Shown here: positions 1 through 10,260 of the stretch, piece after piece | Position numbering within the stretch: position 1 is the first letter of the stretch | Layout of the letters: every line of letters starts with the position of its first letter | NCBI GenBank assembly: GCA_003833135.1 | Contig: QZLH01000218.1 | Location: 28,861-66,092, forward strand | Length of the DNA stretch: 37,232 bases | Reading direction: 5' to 3' | DNA from: Oehlia diaphana | Lineage: Eukaryota; Glomeromycota; Glomeromycetes; Glomerales; Glomeraceae | The notes under the pieces: model-generated | What the model saw: the letters and a program-made list of their open reading frames with translations, nothing else | The model's database searches: none | Told to the model about the DNA's origin: nothing | Made by a program: the position numbers and the translations under genes

Positions 1-39
1 GAATTGTTAATTAATGAAAAAACTCAAAACCCCGGATTT

Positions 40-55
40 AAAAAAAAAAAAAAAA

Positions 56-86
<31 letters not shown>
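40..86. repeat. Poly-A/poly-T homopolymer junction
   Basis: About 20 A followed directly by about 27 T, so the stretch can fold on itself. Similar long A or T runs recur at about 340-370, 2851-2868, 17950-17965 and 30690-30718. Such runs are low-complexity sequence or old poly-A tails, and their exact lengths are often unreliable in assemblies. Confidence 0.9.
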
Positions 87-1828
87 GAAAAAAAAATTTC
101 AAATATTCTTTAATATTCAATAAAATTCTTTAATAATTGTCTTTTTTTTATAAATATTTTTATTGTTTATAATTGATTTCAAGTCAATAATTATATAAAA
201 ATAAATACAAAATTTATTTGTTATAATATAATAAATTGTTTTTTTTAATGTGAAAGAACGTAAATAATTTTAATAAATGACGGTAATACAAGTGAGTAAT
301 TTAATGGCATCAAATGATCAATGCGATAGGAGTAACTTTAAAAAAAAAATTTTTTTTTTTTTTTTTTTTTTGTTTTTTTTTTATCTTTTTTATCTTTTTT
401 ATTTTATTTTATTTTATTTTTATTTTTTATTGGTAAACACGTTCTCGAATGAACGGAAAACGCCAATTCTTGATAAAGATAAGGTAATGTTACAATTGTT
501 ACATGATTTACAGAATTACAGAATTCTTAAAAAAAAAAAAGAATCAAAGATCTTTCTCACGTAATGAATCAATTAGAAAAAGTGATTGATAACAACAAAA
601 TTAATTGTACCAAAAAAAGCAAAGTATGTTTCTTACTTTCTTTACAATCTAGTAATATGATTTTTATTGATAATATCATCCTTATCTTTTTTTTTCAACT
701 GACTTTAAAAACTTTTGAATGGCCGATGTAAATTATGCATATTATATTTGATAATAAGCCAAATTGAGTCTTAAAAAAAAACCTTGTTTAAAAGATATAA
801 AAGATATGCAATTAAAGTATTACAGATTAATAAATTTAATAAATTTTTATTTATATTCGGAATTTGTACGGAAGGACTTATCAAAATTTTATCAATAATT
901 TTTTTTAAAAAGGAAAGATTGTTGCAGAATTTGATTTATTCATTTTTACATGCATCATGACAAATAAACCATAATCAATATAAACAAATTAGACAAAGTA
1001 ACAAGCACAAAGAAAAAAAGAAAATTCCAATTTTTTTTTTTTGGTCAAAATTTGGTGATATTTTTTTTTTCTTAACGTGAAATATTTAAAAATGAGTTTT
1101 TTTAAAAAAATAATTTTTTTTTCAATATTTATTCAACTTAAAATATATATTATATATTATGTAAATAATTTTTTTATGAATATTTTTGATTTTTTTTATT
1201 TCTTTTTCTTTTATTCAAAAATTCATTCGGAAAAATATTGATTGCAAATTTGTCGCACAAATTTGGACGACCGAATTTCTATACTATTTTCTTTTTGCTG
1301 TTCTGTGAAGCCGTACAACACATGTGATCTTCCAATATGACGCACTGCGTAAAATTTCGTAATCAGCTATATCACGTGATCATATTACGTCTCTTTGTCG
1401 AAAAATACTTTTATTTACTTTTATATAAAAAAAATGTACATTGTTAATATTAAACTAATTATTATAATTATAAATCTTTTTATTCTTCCGGATTTTGACT
1501 TGTTAGTTCCCAATCAAGATTTTCTTCGGCAGAGTCCTATAGAAAAAAATAAAAAAAAAATTTCAATTATTTTTTCAAATATGGTTACCCAACGGTTCGA
1601 AAACCTCTGGTACCAGAAAAGAAAAAAGTGAATCTTACATTCTTACTTGCGATTCAGGAAACTTATCCACAAGATCCAGAAAGAAAATCGGAGCTGAAGT
1701 CTTATTAAAAACTATAAGATCACGTGACTAAAGTTGTCCAAACGGCTGCGCCTTTGTCATCTTTTTTGACCGTTAAAATTAAAATAATAGAAGTTTTTAT
1801 CAAAATATTTTGCCAATTAAAAACATAA
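87..1828. other. AT-rich non-coding stretch
   Basis: No gene is supported. A T-rich frame at 277-564 is mostly Phe/Tyr/Leu from a poly-T tract. A perfect ATCACGTGAT palindrome lies at 1371-1380 and a second CACGTGA site at 1721-1727. No tRNA or other RNA gene was recognised. Confidence 0.6.
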
Positions 1829-2035
1829 TTATATAGAATCGCGTCTTGTGAGGTAACATTGAATTACGTTCTATTCTGGTTCAGATGTCACGTTGAAATA
1901 TTTGAATCATCTGCGACAACGATCTTTGATACACAACTTTCTACTTTGGATGGCATTCAACTTATTCAATGGAAAGATTTAAAAAGTCGTCCATTTTCTA
2001 ATATAATTTCACATTCTACTGTACCTAAATGTTAA
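1829..2035 (+). pseudogene. Coding-like open frame without start, unidentified
   Basis: A 68-codon stop-free frame ends in TAA at 2033-2035. It has no ATG, but its composition is more protein-like than its surroundings: it contains Cys-His-Val-Glu, a DTQLSTLDGIQLIQWKDL stretch, and few homopolymeric codons. No domain is recognised. It could be an internal or last exon of a decayed gene, or chance, because frames of this length are expected several times in 37 kb at this base composition. Confidence 0.22.
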
Positions 2036-2465
2036 ATGGTTTGCTATGTTGGCTAGCCGTATTACTACTCCGAATTCGTATATCCCTTCGATCTGAATTT
2101 ATTTCTGCTAGTGCTACTAATTTTTAATGTATTTCTATCGCTACCCCTTCCCCCTTTTCTACATACGCATCTTACGGAACTAAGGAATGTACGGGATTTA
2201 CAATATTATGTAATATCAAGAATGTATGGAGAAAATCTAGAAAATCTGGAAACCACGTTGTGATAAACAACTTTCCAAAGAAAAGCGTCATAATATTATA
2301 GAAATCGTAAATCGTAATTTTAATTATAGTGATAAATAATTTTTCTTTTATTTCTAATCACAATTTTTATAGAAAACGATTTAGAATCGTTGTGAGGATA
2401 TTTTGGTTTTATGCTACACGTTAACTAAATGTCTTTATTTAGATCCTTTTATTACCGTACCGCAA

Positions 2466-2700
2466 TGCACATAATACCCCGGGTATTATAATACCCGTGG
2501 GTACTTTGTGAGATACCGGGTATTATATGGGAAGTACATAATAATTTTAACCGGAATTAAGCTAAAGTTACCAGAATTAAGGGGGGTACTAATTGAGAGT
2601 AAAAATTTTATATCAGTAGAATATCCGGGTCTTATAACGTGGGTACTAACTTTGGGGGATACTATACGGTATATCATTTCATTATAAGAGTCTTGTAGCA
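2466..2700. repeat. Cluster of TACCC/GGGTA palindromes
   Basis: Repeated short motifs of the form ATACCCGGGTAT and GGGTAC occur in both orientations (about 2474-2525, 2581-2590, 2625-2660). The first is nearly a perfect palindrome, ATACCCCGGGTAT. The segment is visibly richer in G/C than its flanks. It looks like part of a palindromic repeat element. No ORF on either strand is convincing, and no outer inverted repeat could be paired. Confidence 0.4.
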
Positions 2701-2917
2701 AGCTCTTGACACGGGGTTGGTCTGTAGATTAGTCTTGGGCAGTGTATTTTACTTTGAATTCATCATGCATCACTTTATTTATAATTAGTATATAGAACTT
2801 AATAAAGTTTAATAAACAACGTGCGACTTCGATCTGAAGTCTCTTTACCATAAAAAAAAAAAAAAAAATTAAATAATCTACCAAAAATCACCTGCATATC
2901 GGATATGCTTGTTATGA

Positions 2918-3139
2918 TGCAAATACAGCAAGATTATAATGTATGTAACCCCAAACACAAAATTTGGATTTTGATATTTAAATAAATATTTAAATTCTTT
3001 TAGGAAGCAACTTGCCTATAGATTAGTAGCCCATGGAGCTGAAAAACATCCAGAAGAAATAATTGGAGATATTTTATATTTGTCAGATGCGGTTACAGGC
3101 GCTAATGGTGACTTTAGCATAAGATTACTCACATCATAA
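2918..3139 (+). pseudogene. Possible two-exon gene tail, unidentified
   Basis: A GTATGT donor at 2941 and a TTTTAG acceptor ending at 3003 bracket a 63-nt putative intron. The frame after the acceptor runs 44 codons to TAA at 3137-3139 and has a normal soluble-protein composition (AYRLVAHGAEKHPEE..., then ILYLSDAVTGANGDFS). Upstream, the same frame meets a TGA at 2915-2917 after eight codons, so the first exon is either mis-phased or broken. The family is not recognised. The evidence is composition plus splice signals only. Confidence 0.33.
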
Positions 3140-3327
3140 ATATTTCTCCAGGTGTAAATTTTTTTAAATACTTACTTCCGTAAATGTAAATAGTGTAAGT
3201 ATGTAATATATTGTTTATTATATTTTATAAATTAATTTGTCGTATATAATATTATTGATCAAATATTACATTCATTAGTATTTTTTCGGCCCAATAATAT
3301 TTTATATCCAACCTATTTTTATATATT
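3140..3327. other. AT-rich non-coding stretch
   Basis: Nothing recognisable. It leads into the hairpin element that follows. Confidence 0.5.
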
Positions 3328-3405
3328 TTGGATGATTAAACTAAATAATAGTCTAATAGCGGCACGTAATGCCGCATTAGACTATTATATAGTTTAATCA
3401 TCCAA
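3328..3405. repeat. Near-perfect 78-bp hairpin (miniature foldback)
   Basis: The left arm begins TTGGATGATTAAACTA and the right arm is its reverse complement. About 35 bp pair with one mismatch and a one-base bulge around a loop near ACGTAAT. The stem base is AT-rich and the tip GC-rich (AGCGGC/GCCGC). The shape fits a miniature foldback transposon or a transcribed hairpin. The flanks show further short palindromes (CCAATAATAATATTATCGG at 3402-3420) but no clear target-site duplication. Confidence 0.75.
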
Positions 3406-4101
3406 TAATAATATTATCGGTTTGACGGGACCGTTCATGCAATTTTATAGTAAACTCCCGTTACTATCCAATAATTTTATTATTATGCTAATACATAGTA
3501 ATATGAGATAACCAACCTAAATAACAATTTTGTAAAATCTGCATGAACTTATGAGGATAACTGATAATTAGATTTATTGAAATATAACATAAGTAATGCA
3601 GAAGATTGGCTTTGAGGACGCGCCGACGCGGTATAAAATACTTTTTCGTAATTTATTCTAATAATAAAACATCTTATATAAAATATAATAAATTATTTAA
3701 ATTTTATTTAAATTTCATTTTTTCGATTACATTTTCCGATTGTATGATTTTGCTATACATTATTTATATGATTTTAGACGTCAATTTCTCTTATAGATAT
3801 TTATATATAAGATTAAATAATTTAAATTCCACCGATTAGTTTTAATTCACTCAACTCTAGTATGAAGAAAAGTTTTCATCTTATAATACCGGAATTTCTT
3901 TCTAATATTGTAATATAAATTCGACAATATGGTTTGTATTATTTTATTTTTATTTTTATTTTTATTTTTGCATAATATTTTATATAGTTTAAACGCGGAT
4001 GTACTAAAGTCTTTATATCACAAAATGTTTATTGTCGCGTATGTTTGTAATAATATTTTGTCTTTTTTGATTTATTCATTCATACATAAAAAATGGCAGG
4101 A
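3406..4101. other. Non-coding, with an ATTTTT microsatellite
   Basis: AT-rich, with no gene supported. A pure run of ATTTTT-like hexamers spans about 3941-3969. Two frames at 3606-3839 and 3929-4138 are Tyr/Phe/Ile/Asn-rich shadows of AT-rich DNA; the second runs into the following MITE. Confidence 0.55.
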
Positions 4102-4230
4102 ATTGCTAAACATCACCGGTGGTGAAATTATGATGTAATGCCGGCCAGTATTTTATTAGATTTTAATTCTGGTCGAAAGTCCATCATAATGCTGGTACGG
4201 TGACAATCACCGCCGGTGAGATTTAGCAAT
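4102..4230. mobile_element. MITE, family A, copy 1
   Basis: A 129-bp element with terminal inverted repeats: ATTGCTAAACATCACCGGTG on the left, and on the right the reverse complement of ATTGCTAAATCTCACCGGCG. Two further copies lie at 32247-32375 and 34918-35053. They share the TIRs and an interior (TTTTAATTCTG..., then GGTGACAATCACC near the right end). There is no coding capacity, so this is a non-autonomous DNA transposon. No convincing target-site duplication is seen. Confidence 0.85.
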
Positions 4231-5739
4231 AACTATAATTTAATAATACAAATATTTTTATTCGTAAAGAAAGACCAATGTGAATACCAAATATTTTCTT
4301 ATAAAATTTTTTTCTTTTTTTTTTTTACAAAAAAATTTTATCGTCATATAATAAAATATTACATAATTATTATCCGATATGTCTTAGGATCTTGGGTGAA
4401 TAATTACCAATCACAACTCAATAATGCCACTATTTTCTTTTAGTTTTATATTTTTTATTTATTTCTTATAATTCTTTATATTTTTTATTTTATTTCTTTT
4501 ATTTCTTTTTCTTCTATTTCTTTATATAGCTCAATTCTGATTCAGGATTTGTTATTATTTGTTATTTGTATTATATTTCTTGGAATGCCCTTTATTGAGA
4601 TGTCCACCATATAATCTTAAATTATTATTTACATTTTATTATACGAAAGAAATCTTAAATCTAAAGATTTTAACATCTTTATTAAATTCTGCATAATTGT
4701 ACTAGGGATGGTCACGCATAATCCTGAATATAATAAAAAATATATTTAATTCCACAATTATCTATAACCATCACAAATCTCAAATCTTTTATTCCACTAC
4801 CTTAATGTTATTTGTACGTTCGTATTTTGCTTGTATTTTGATCTTATATCGACCGATATTTTAAACGCGCACTCGGATTTAGCAAACATCAACTTGAGAA
4901 GTGGAAGATTGATTTTCGAACAGATAAAAGAAACAAAGATATCCAAATATGTTCATATATCAGTGTGAAAGTTAAGATCATTTTAAATTCTAATTCCTCA
5001 GCACAAATTGGATTTACGACTAATAGTAATGGCTATCATACACTCATATGTTTAATTTGTATAAGAAAAAATTCTTTCCCATTGAGTGATCTTACATTAA
5101 CAAACTTTTTCACTTGTCATTCTAAATTGCTTAATAATTTCTATAAATTCTGAACAATCTGAAGTTTCATGTTAGAACATCTATTTAATTTTTAAGAAAT
5201 TTTAATATTCTTGCAACCACAACATTTTTCTAACATATCATTAGACTTTATTTTATTACTTCTTTATCACACGATATTAACAGAAAAGAATATTATATCT
5301 ATTCACAGAATAAAATTTATACAAAATTTTTTTTAAACTAAAATAATCATTAATTAGTGCTTATTCATCTATCACAATAAATGCGTTTATTTATCTCCTA
5401 CGGAAAAGTGTGTAAATAAAGTAATCGCATAAAAATATAATTGTATTTTGGCTTAGAGATTATTAGTTTATTACCTGAATTTATATTAACAACAAATAAA
5501 AAAATTGGGAAAGTTAAAGAGAAGTATGACTCAGCAGGATCTTATTGAATAAACATAAGGTAATTCCAAAATATATTTGGAAGTAGTATCATATGTTTCA
5601 CGTGATATAATCTGCAACTTTATTATAAAAAAATTTTTTTTTTTTTTACTTTTTTTTTCATTCTCCCCTTTTCTCTTTACTTTTACATTTGACTTCTCTT
5701 TTCTTTCCCTTTTCCCGCTTCGCTTGTTGAAAAAATCTT
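4231..5739. other. Long AT-rich non-coding stretch
   Basis: T-rich and A-rich tracts with a CACGTGAT site near 5599. A 64-codon open frame without start ends near 4965, and a weak frame lies at 4965-5153. Both fall within the length expected by chance here. No RNA gene is seen. Confidence 0.5.
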
Positions 5740-6473
5740 AAACGAAATATTTCTAGCGTTTCAATTTTTTTCTTTTTTTCGGTAAGGGCTTCTGGAAAAA
5801 AAAATGTAATTTCTTTTTTTTAACTAAACATTTTGCTAACGTTTTGCTCTTTTCTTTTTTTCTTAGGCAGCAAGTACTTTGGGATCTTTAAATGCACGGA
5901 ACTTCACTTACTCCTTACTGAAATTATAATGATTAAAACAATTAGTATGAAAAAAAATGACAATGTTTATATTCCAAAAAAGACCTTTTTTATTGAAAAT
6001 ACTTAGTCTATTTATTCTGCCGAAACGCATTTTAACATTCAAAATTTTATTCTTTTTTTCTTTAAATAGGCCTGAACTTATAAAATTCGTAAATTTTCTT
6101 TTTTCAGACGGTAGAATGTGGATTTCGGTGGGAAAACGAATATGTTTTTTAATTTTTTTCATTTAACGAAATGTTTCTAACATTTCGTTCTTTTCTTTTT
6201 TTTTTTTTTTAGACGAGTATGGATGTGTGAATTCAGTAATTCAGTAGGAAATCAAAGGTTTTTCTTGGTGAGAAATCGGAAGATTTTTTTTTTAATTTTG
6301 TTAATTGTAACGAATCTAACATTTCAACTTTTTCATTTTAGTCAGATCTGGGACGTGATTTCAGTGGAAATTCAGAAATTTTCTTTTGTTTGGATCTAGG
6401 TAGGAACACAGCAATTTAGTATATTATTTTAACGAAATAGTTTCTAACGTTTCGTTCGTTCTTTTTTTTTTAG
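5740..6473 (+). repeat. Degenerate tandem array of intron-like units
   Basis: Units of roughly 105-132 bp each contain a motif like AACGAAATGTTTCTAACATT followed by a long pyrimidine tract and AG. The AG ends are at 5866, 6107, 6212, 6341 and 6473. CTAAC is a good fungal branch-site sequence, and in the best units it sits in the loop of a short hairpin (AACGAAATG paired with CATTTCGTT). GT sites at 6268 and 6400 would give two introns of exactly 74 nt (6268-6341, 6400-6473). The short segments between them (6213-6267, 6342-6399) resemble each other, with consensus near GAGTATGGATGTGATTTCAG. No single frame runs through all segments, so this is either a decayed mini-exon gene or a non-coding repeat. 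Confidence 0.55.
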
Positions 6474-6731
6474 CAGAGTACAGAAAGTGGGGATGTTATT
6501 AAAGCGAATTTAAATTACAAAGTTATAAAAATAACCGATAATGATAATGTGATTCTGGTTGAGGAAGTAATCATGAAATTACAGGAAACAGAAAATGAAA
6601 ACAACAGTTCCGCGTTCCCTTTGACGGCGAAATGTGAAGATCGCCTTAATATATTCGCAGACATATATCTGTTAAATCATGTTCTGACATTTGATGCAGA
6701 AAACAAAAAAAAAAAAAAAGACGAAGAATGA
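6474..6731 (+). CDS. Exon-like open frame after the intron array, hypothetical
   Basis: From the AG at 6473 an 85-codon frame runs to a stop at 6729-6731, beginning QSTESGDVIKANLNYKVIKI. The composition is a plausible soluble acidic protein (ITDNDNVILVEEVIMKLQE, then CEDRLNIFADIYLLNHVLTF), with Lys/Asp/Glu at the end. The first in-frame ATG is inside it (about 6573), so it would be a last exon rather than a full gene. No domain is recognised. Joining it to the preceding mini-exon in phase meets a TAG at 6397-6399, so the gene model is not complete. Chance cannot be excluded. Confidence 0.35.
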   Translation, partial: QSTESGDVIKANLNYKVIKITDNDNVILVEEVIMKLQETENENNSSAFPLTAKCEDRLNIFADIYLLNHVLTFDAENKKKKKDEE

Positions 6732-7157
6732 TAAAGAAATGAACGCTTATGGGGATGTAAAGTAGTTGCATGAAGAAAGGGAGAGAAGAAACTTGATTGC
6801 AAGGAAAGAGAGAAGAGTAATTAAATGAGGATAGAGGAGGATTGAGTAGTGCAAATGAATATTCTGGTAAACGAAATCGATAGTACATATTTCATTGAGC
6901 TACTACTAATAAATAGATGCCGGAGGGATATCTGGAAGTAAATAGATGGGAGAGAAAATAGGTAATAAAGTGTCTACATCTATTTGAAGAGCGAATCTAT
7001 TATTGATAATAAGATTAATAATTACGATTGTTTATTTGCTAGAACGCATCTAAAAATTCAGTTATTGAATACATTGGATCAATCAGATAAATCATTTTCA
7101 AGAGAGAATCTTCGAAGTCAACATCTTACGCATGGATTTTATAATTAAATTTTTATA
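6732..7157. other. Non-coding or decayed coding stretch
   Basis: Purine-rich DNA follows the previous frame (6770-6850). A 59-codon frame without start at 6969-7148 (contains NYDCLFARTHLKIQLLNTL) lies just upstream of the F-box-like fragment on the same strand. It might be an earlier part of that decayed gene, but no family match was recognised. Confidence 0.35.
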
Positions 7158-7414
7158 ATGGATGATGAAAACTTCACCAAAAATACCCTGTTATTAATTA
7201 GTAGTGTGTGTAAAAAATGCCCACTAATTGAGGCATTATCGCTTATTTTCCGGTAAAAAGCAAATATTATTGAGGAAATTGAAAATGCAGGTACCATCAT
7301 CAACAAAGGTTCATTTTGTTGAATTTGAAAAGTTGTCAAAACTTGAAAAAGTTAGTTCTAATTATTGACGATGATTGTGATGGGAAATTGGGAATTATGA
7401 GCAAGGTACAATAA
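7158..7414 (+). pseudogene. F-box/leucine-rich protein fragment, frameshifted
   Basis: Three pieces in three frames read like one protein. The first runs 7158-7256: MDDENFTKNTLLLISSVCKK, then CPLIEALSLIF and a stop. The second, at 7309-7340, reads VHFVEFEKLSK. The third, at 7343-7414, reads LKKLVLIIDDDCDGKLGIMS. The order (a Cys-Lys-x-Cys-Pro-x-Ile-Glu-x-Leu-Ser-Leu segment, then an HF.EFEKL segment, then LK.L.L.I) matches my recollection of the LRR-like C-terminal half of the expanded F-box family in Rhizophagus. The related copy at 20979-21419 has IFICNICKYCHLIEYLSLAL at the equivalent place. F-box proteins are substrate adaptors of SCF ubiquitin ligases, but this copy cannot make a full protein. 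The family call is by memory and internal comparison. Confidence 0.55.
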
Positions 7415-8352
7415 TTATATATATACATAGTATTATCAATGTATATTCATGAATCTGTGCGAAAAGTTGAAAGTTTATTATTGTTAATTAGTACTGATAC
7501 TAGTTCTTCACTAGTATCAAAAGATGATAGGTATTTTTAAAATAAAAAAATAATTAAAGTTAATTCATCCCGAACTCAGTCCTAAATATCGTTAAAATTT
7601 GGATAAATTAATGAGTAATCGGTAACTTAACCAGTTAAATATAATAAAAACAGGGGTGTGTATAAGTGTATTCAGTATTCACGACCTCAGAATCGAGTTA
7701 AAATTTTTTTCGTCATCTGGTGATGATGATAATCCTGATGCACTTATTTAAAAGATATAGTTATATTAAAAATGGAGATCCAAACTTTCGAACTGGGTTA
7801 AAAGGTTTTTAATAGCATATAAATTATCAAAAGCTAGTAATATAAATATTCAAGATTGGAAATAATAAATGAATTAAAGTGCAAGTAACGTAAGGTAAAA
7901 AATCAAAAAGATCTTGAAAATATAGAAATATAGATCCACTACGTAAAAAAAGAATGCATTAGCAGGATCAATTAAACAGAATACAAAAAATGGAAACCAG
8001 TTGTTTATATTTGATAATGTTTTTATTTTGAATAAACAATAAAGTTGTAAAGAATTTTACTAATTATACAAGTTACAAATTGAAATATAAATTATTTTTA
8101 ACATTATCAACGCCTAATTAAAAATTACAAGAGTTACATATAACAACGCTGAAATATTGTTAAAACATTAAAAATACCTACATTTAGGTTTTTTTATTCC
8201 TCAATTAGACGAAGACGTTAACAAAACACGTTACACATCTCAAAATAATAAACCCAAGAAGAATAATGGGATTATCCGCTGGATAAAAATGAATATTACG
8301 ATCAAAATTATATAACACGTTAGGACATACTGTATCCATACATAACGATAAT
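7415..8352. other. AT-rich stretch before the LINE
   Basis: No gene is supported. It contains TACTAGTTCTTCACTAGTA-like short palindromes near 7497-7517. The last ~150 bases probably belong to the 5' region of the LINE, whose true start cannot be placed. Confidence 0.45.
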
Positions 8353-8525
8353 ATGAGTCAGATACAGAATAGAATCCAAGATATGGAATATAAACTAAAG
8401 GAATTGACTATAACCGTCACAAAATCAAGAAAAAGTCATAAAGAATCAAGAATCTATGATCAATAAATTAGGTGAAATAGTCCACAATTTAAGTACCATT
8501 ACACGATCTATTTTAACAGGAAAAC
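8353..8525 (+). pseudogene. LINE ORF1-like coiled-coil remnant
   Basis: The frame starting at ATG 8353 reads MSQIQNRIQDMEYKLKELTI, with clear heptad spacing of Ile/Met/Leu. A frameshift near 8420 moves to another frame containing INKLGEIVHNLSTITRSILTG, which is cut by a TGA at 8528. The hydrophilic frame 8527-8817 continues a low-complexity Thr/Asn/Ser-rich linker. A coiled coil before the endonuclease fits a LINE ORF1 or the start of its polyprotein; its assignment is inferred from position. Confidence 0.5.
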
Positions 8526-9360
8526 AATGAAATCAAAATGGACGTCAAGACGAACAAAGAAATGCTATCATATATTATCAACGAATCATATATCGGAGGC
8601 TACACAAACGACTGATATTGTTGATGTTGAAAAGGACAACGACAGTGTACCAGGTTCTGATAAATCAACCCGTACTATACGTCCAAAAATACCAACTTCA
8701 GTTCAAATTGGAACTGTAACAACTAATGATACTACGCCACTTAACGAACAACGACAATCTATCAAACACCCAAAAATCATAAAACTAAACGATTCATCGA
8801 ATGTAACAACGCCTTAGTTAGCGATCTAGAAGACGCTACTGATAATACGAACAAGCTAGTACAAGTCACTCAATGGGATATAATAATGAATTAATTATCA
8901 ATGACGATTTTGATACCTCTTTAATGATTCAACTCAACCATTCACCGGCTCACTAGCTGGACAAAAATGCGCTAGGTACACTCCCTTCACTCATATAACA
9001 CATCATCAACAAAAAGAATCAAAAAGAAAGGTTATGAAAAATACAGTATTTACTGATCAATCATCAACATAGAATGCTCATTCTTTAAATACTTCATATA
9101 CTCAAAATATACCTTCACTTAACTCTTTTTTCATTATACGAACAACCCCAATCTTCTTACCATATAGAAAATTACACTACAAGCACCCAATAGATATATC
9201 GATGACATTAATATATTAAATTAAATTAACAACAATAACTCTTCTTACGAGACAAATACAATAATACATCCACAATAGAAAAACACAATAATATTTCTTT
9301 ACATTTTAATGATTACATTAAATAGGCACCATCAACATACAACAAGGATATCGCTCAAAA

Positions 9361-9830
9361 TTAAACGATATCCTATCATTTTATAATATTGAGAAATTCG
9401 ACATACTTACATTAACAGAATTAGGATACCAAAACAAACACGAAAAACATACTATGGTACACATCAATTACCTATACATACGACCATTGAAGATAATAAC
9501 GACAAAGTCCGTATATATAATATTACGACGTAAACGGCTCGACTATAGGATCAGAAGTCGTAGATCGCAGTAGTCGTATCAAATTTACTTTCCAAACATA
9601 TTATTAAAACAACTCGTTACAAAGGAAGAGTGTTAACGATTGATCTATGTTTAAATACACAAAACACATTAGATTAATTAACGTATATTTATCGGCAAAG
9701 ATTAAGACTTAACTATTGAACTTTACAACTATAGTGAAAATACTATCAAAACAAGAAACAAAACAAATACAAAATCACCATAATGGGAGATTTCAACATA
9801 GATTTAGACGTAATCAAAACGAACAAAATA
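9361..9830 (+). pseudogene. LINE endonuclease (EEP/APE-like) domain remnant
   Basis: The frame at 9361 gives LNDILSFYNIEKFDILTLTE, the usual N-terminal part of LINE exonuclease-endonuclease-phosphatase domains ending in the metal-binding Glu of LTE. After frameshifts, LINVYLSAK (about 9676-9702) and MGDFNIDLD (9783-9809) follow; the Asp-Phe-Asn is the conserved GDFN catalytic motif. This enzyme nicks target DNA to prime reverse transcription. The domain is split over several frames and lacks its C-terminal part, so it is inactive. Confidence 0.75.
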
Positions 9831-9921
9831 AATACCCACATTGGAAATCTAAAATTAAAGATACACTTAAAACCTGTTCTTAGAAGACGTACTTAAATTT
9901 CATCAACGAAAATCATACGAT

Positions 9922-10260
9922 GTTTTACAGGGTATCGATTAAGGCGAAGTTATAAGTCCAATTATATGGATCTGTTATTATGATCCAATGTTTGCTAAAT
10001 TAATGAATCTTCTGACCAACAACTTGACAAAAATTAATGATATTCATAATCAAAACTCAGACCAACAAATCAACTTTAACACATCAGTAGTAGGATATTT
10101 GGACGATACCAGTTGGTTCGCGCCTAGTTTAGAGAAATTGAAATTGGCGAACGAATTCTACGGACTGGCTAATATCACCATCAATCATGATAAATACGAA
10201 ATTTTAACAAACGACAAGAAAAGATGCAACAAAGAAATTACCTTACAGGTCACTCATTAA
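9922..10260 (+). pseudogene. LINE reverse transcriptase remnant (YLDD block)
   Basis: In one frame: VLQGID, a TAA at 9940-9942, GEVISPIIW..YYDPMFAKL, then VVGYLDDTSWFAP, which is the palm motif with the two catalytic Asp (10102-10107), then ANITINHDKYEIL. The motif around the stop is normally a Gln-Gly pair in LINE RTs, and CAA to TAA is one C-to-T change. The fingers domain before it is missing. Past the stop at 10258, the thumb-like block SSKRILGIYIN (about 10293-10325) and VIIPKLEYINQFIILSQTQC (about 10411-10470) continue in other frames. Confidence 0.85.

Noticed and set aside
277..564. 95-codon frame rich in Phe/Leu/Tyr
   Set aside because: Almost entirely the translation of poly-T and ATTTT runs; no motif, and a low-complexity chance frame is sufficient.
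4801..4969. 64-codon stop-free frame without ATG ending near 4965
   Set aside because: At this base composition, dozens of frames this long are expected by chance in 37 kb; no motif or splice context adds support.
5908..6166. Overlapping frames on both strands within the intron-like array
   Set aside because: Phe/Ile/Lys-rich frames in opposite strands of the same AT-rich DNA; they also cross the candidate splice acceptor at 6107.
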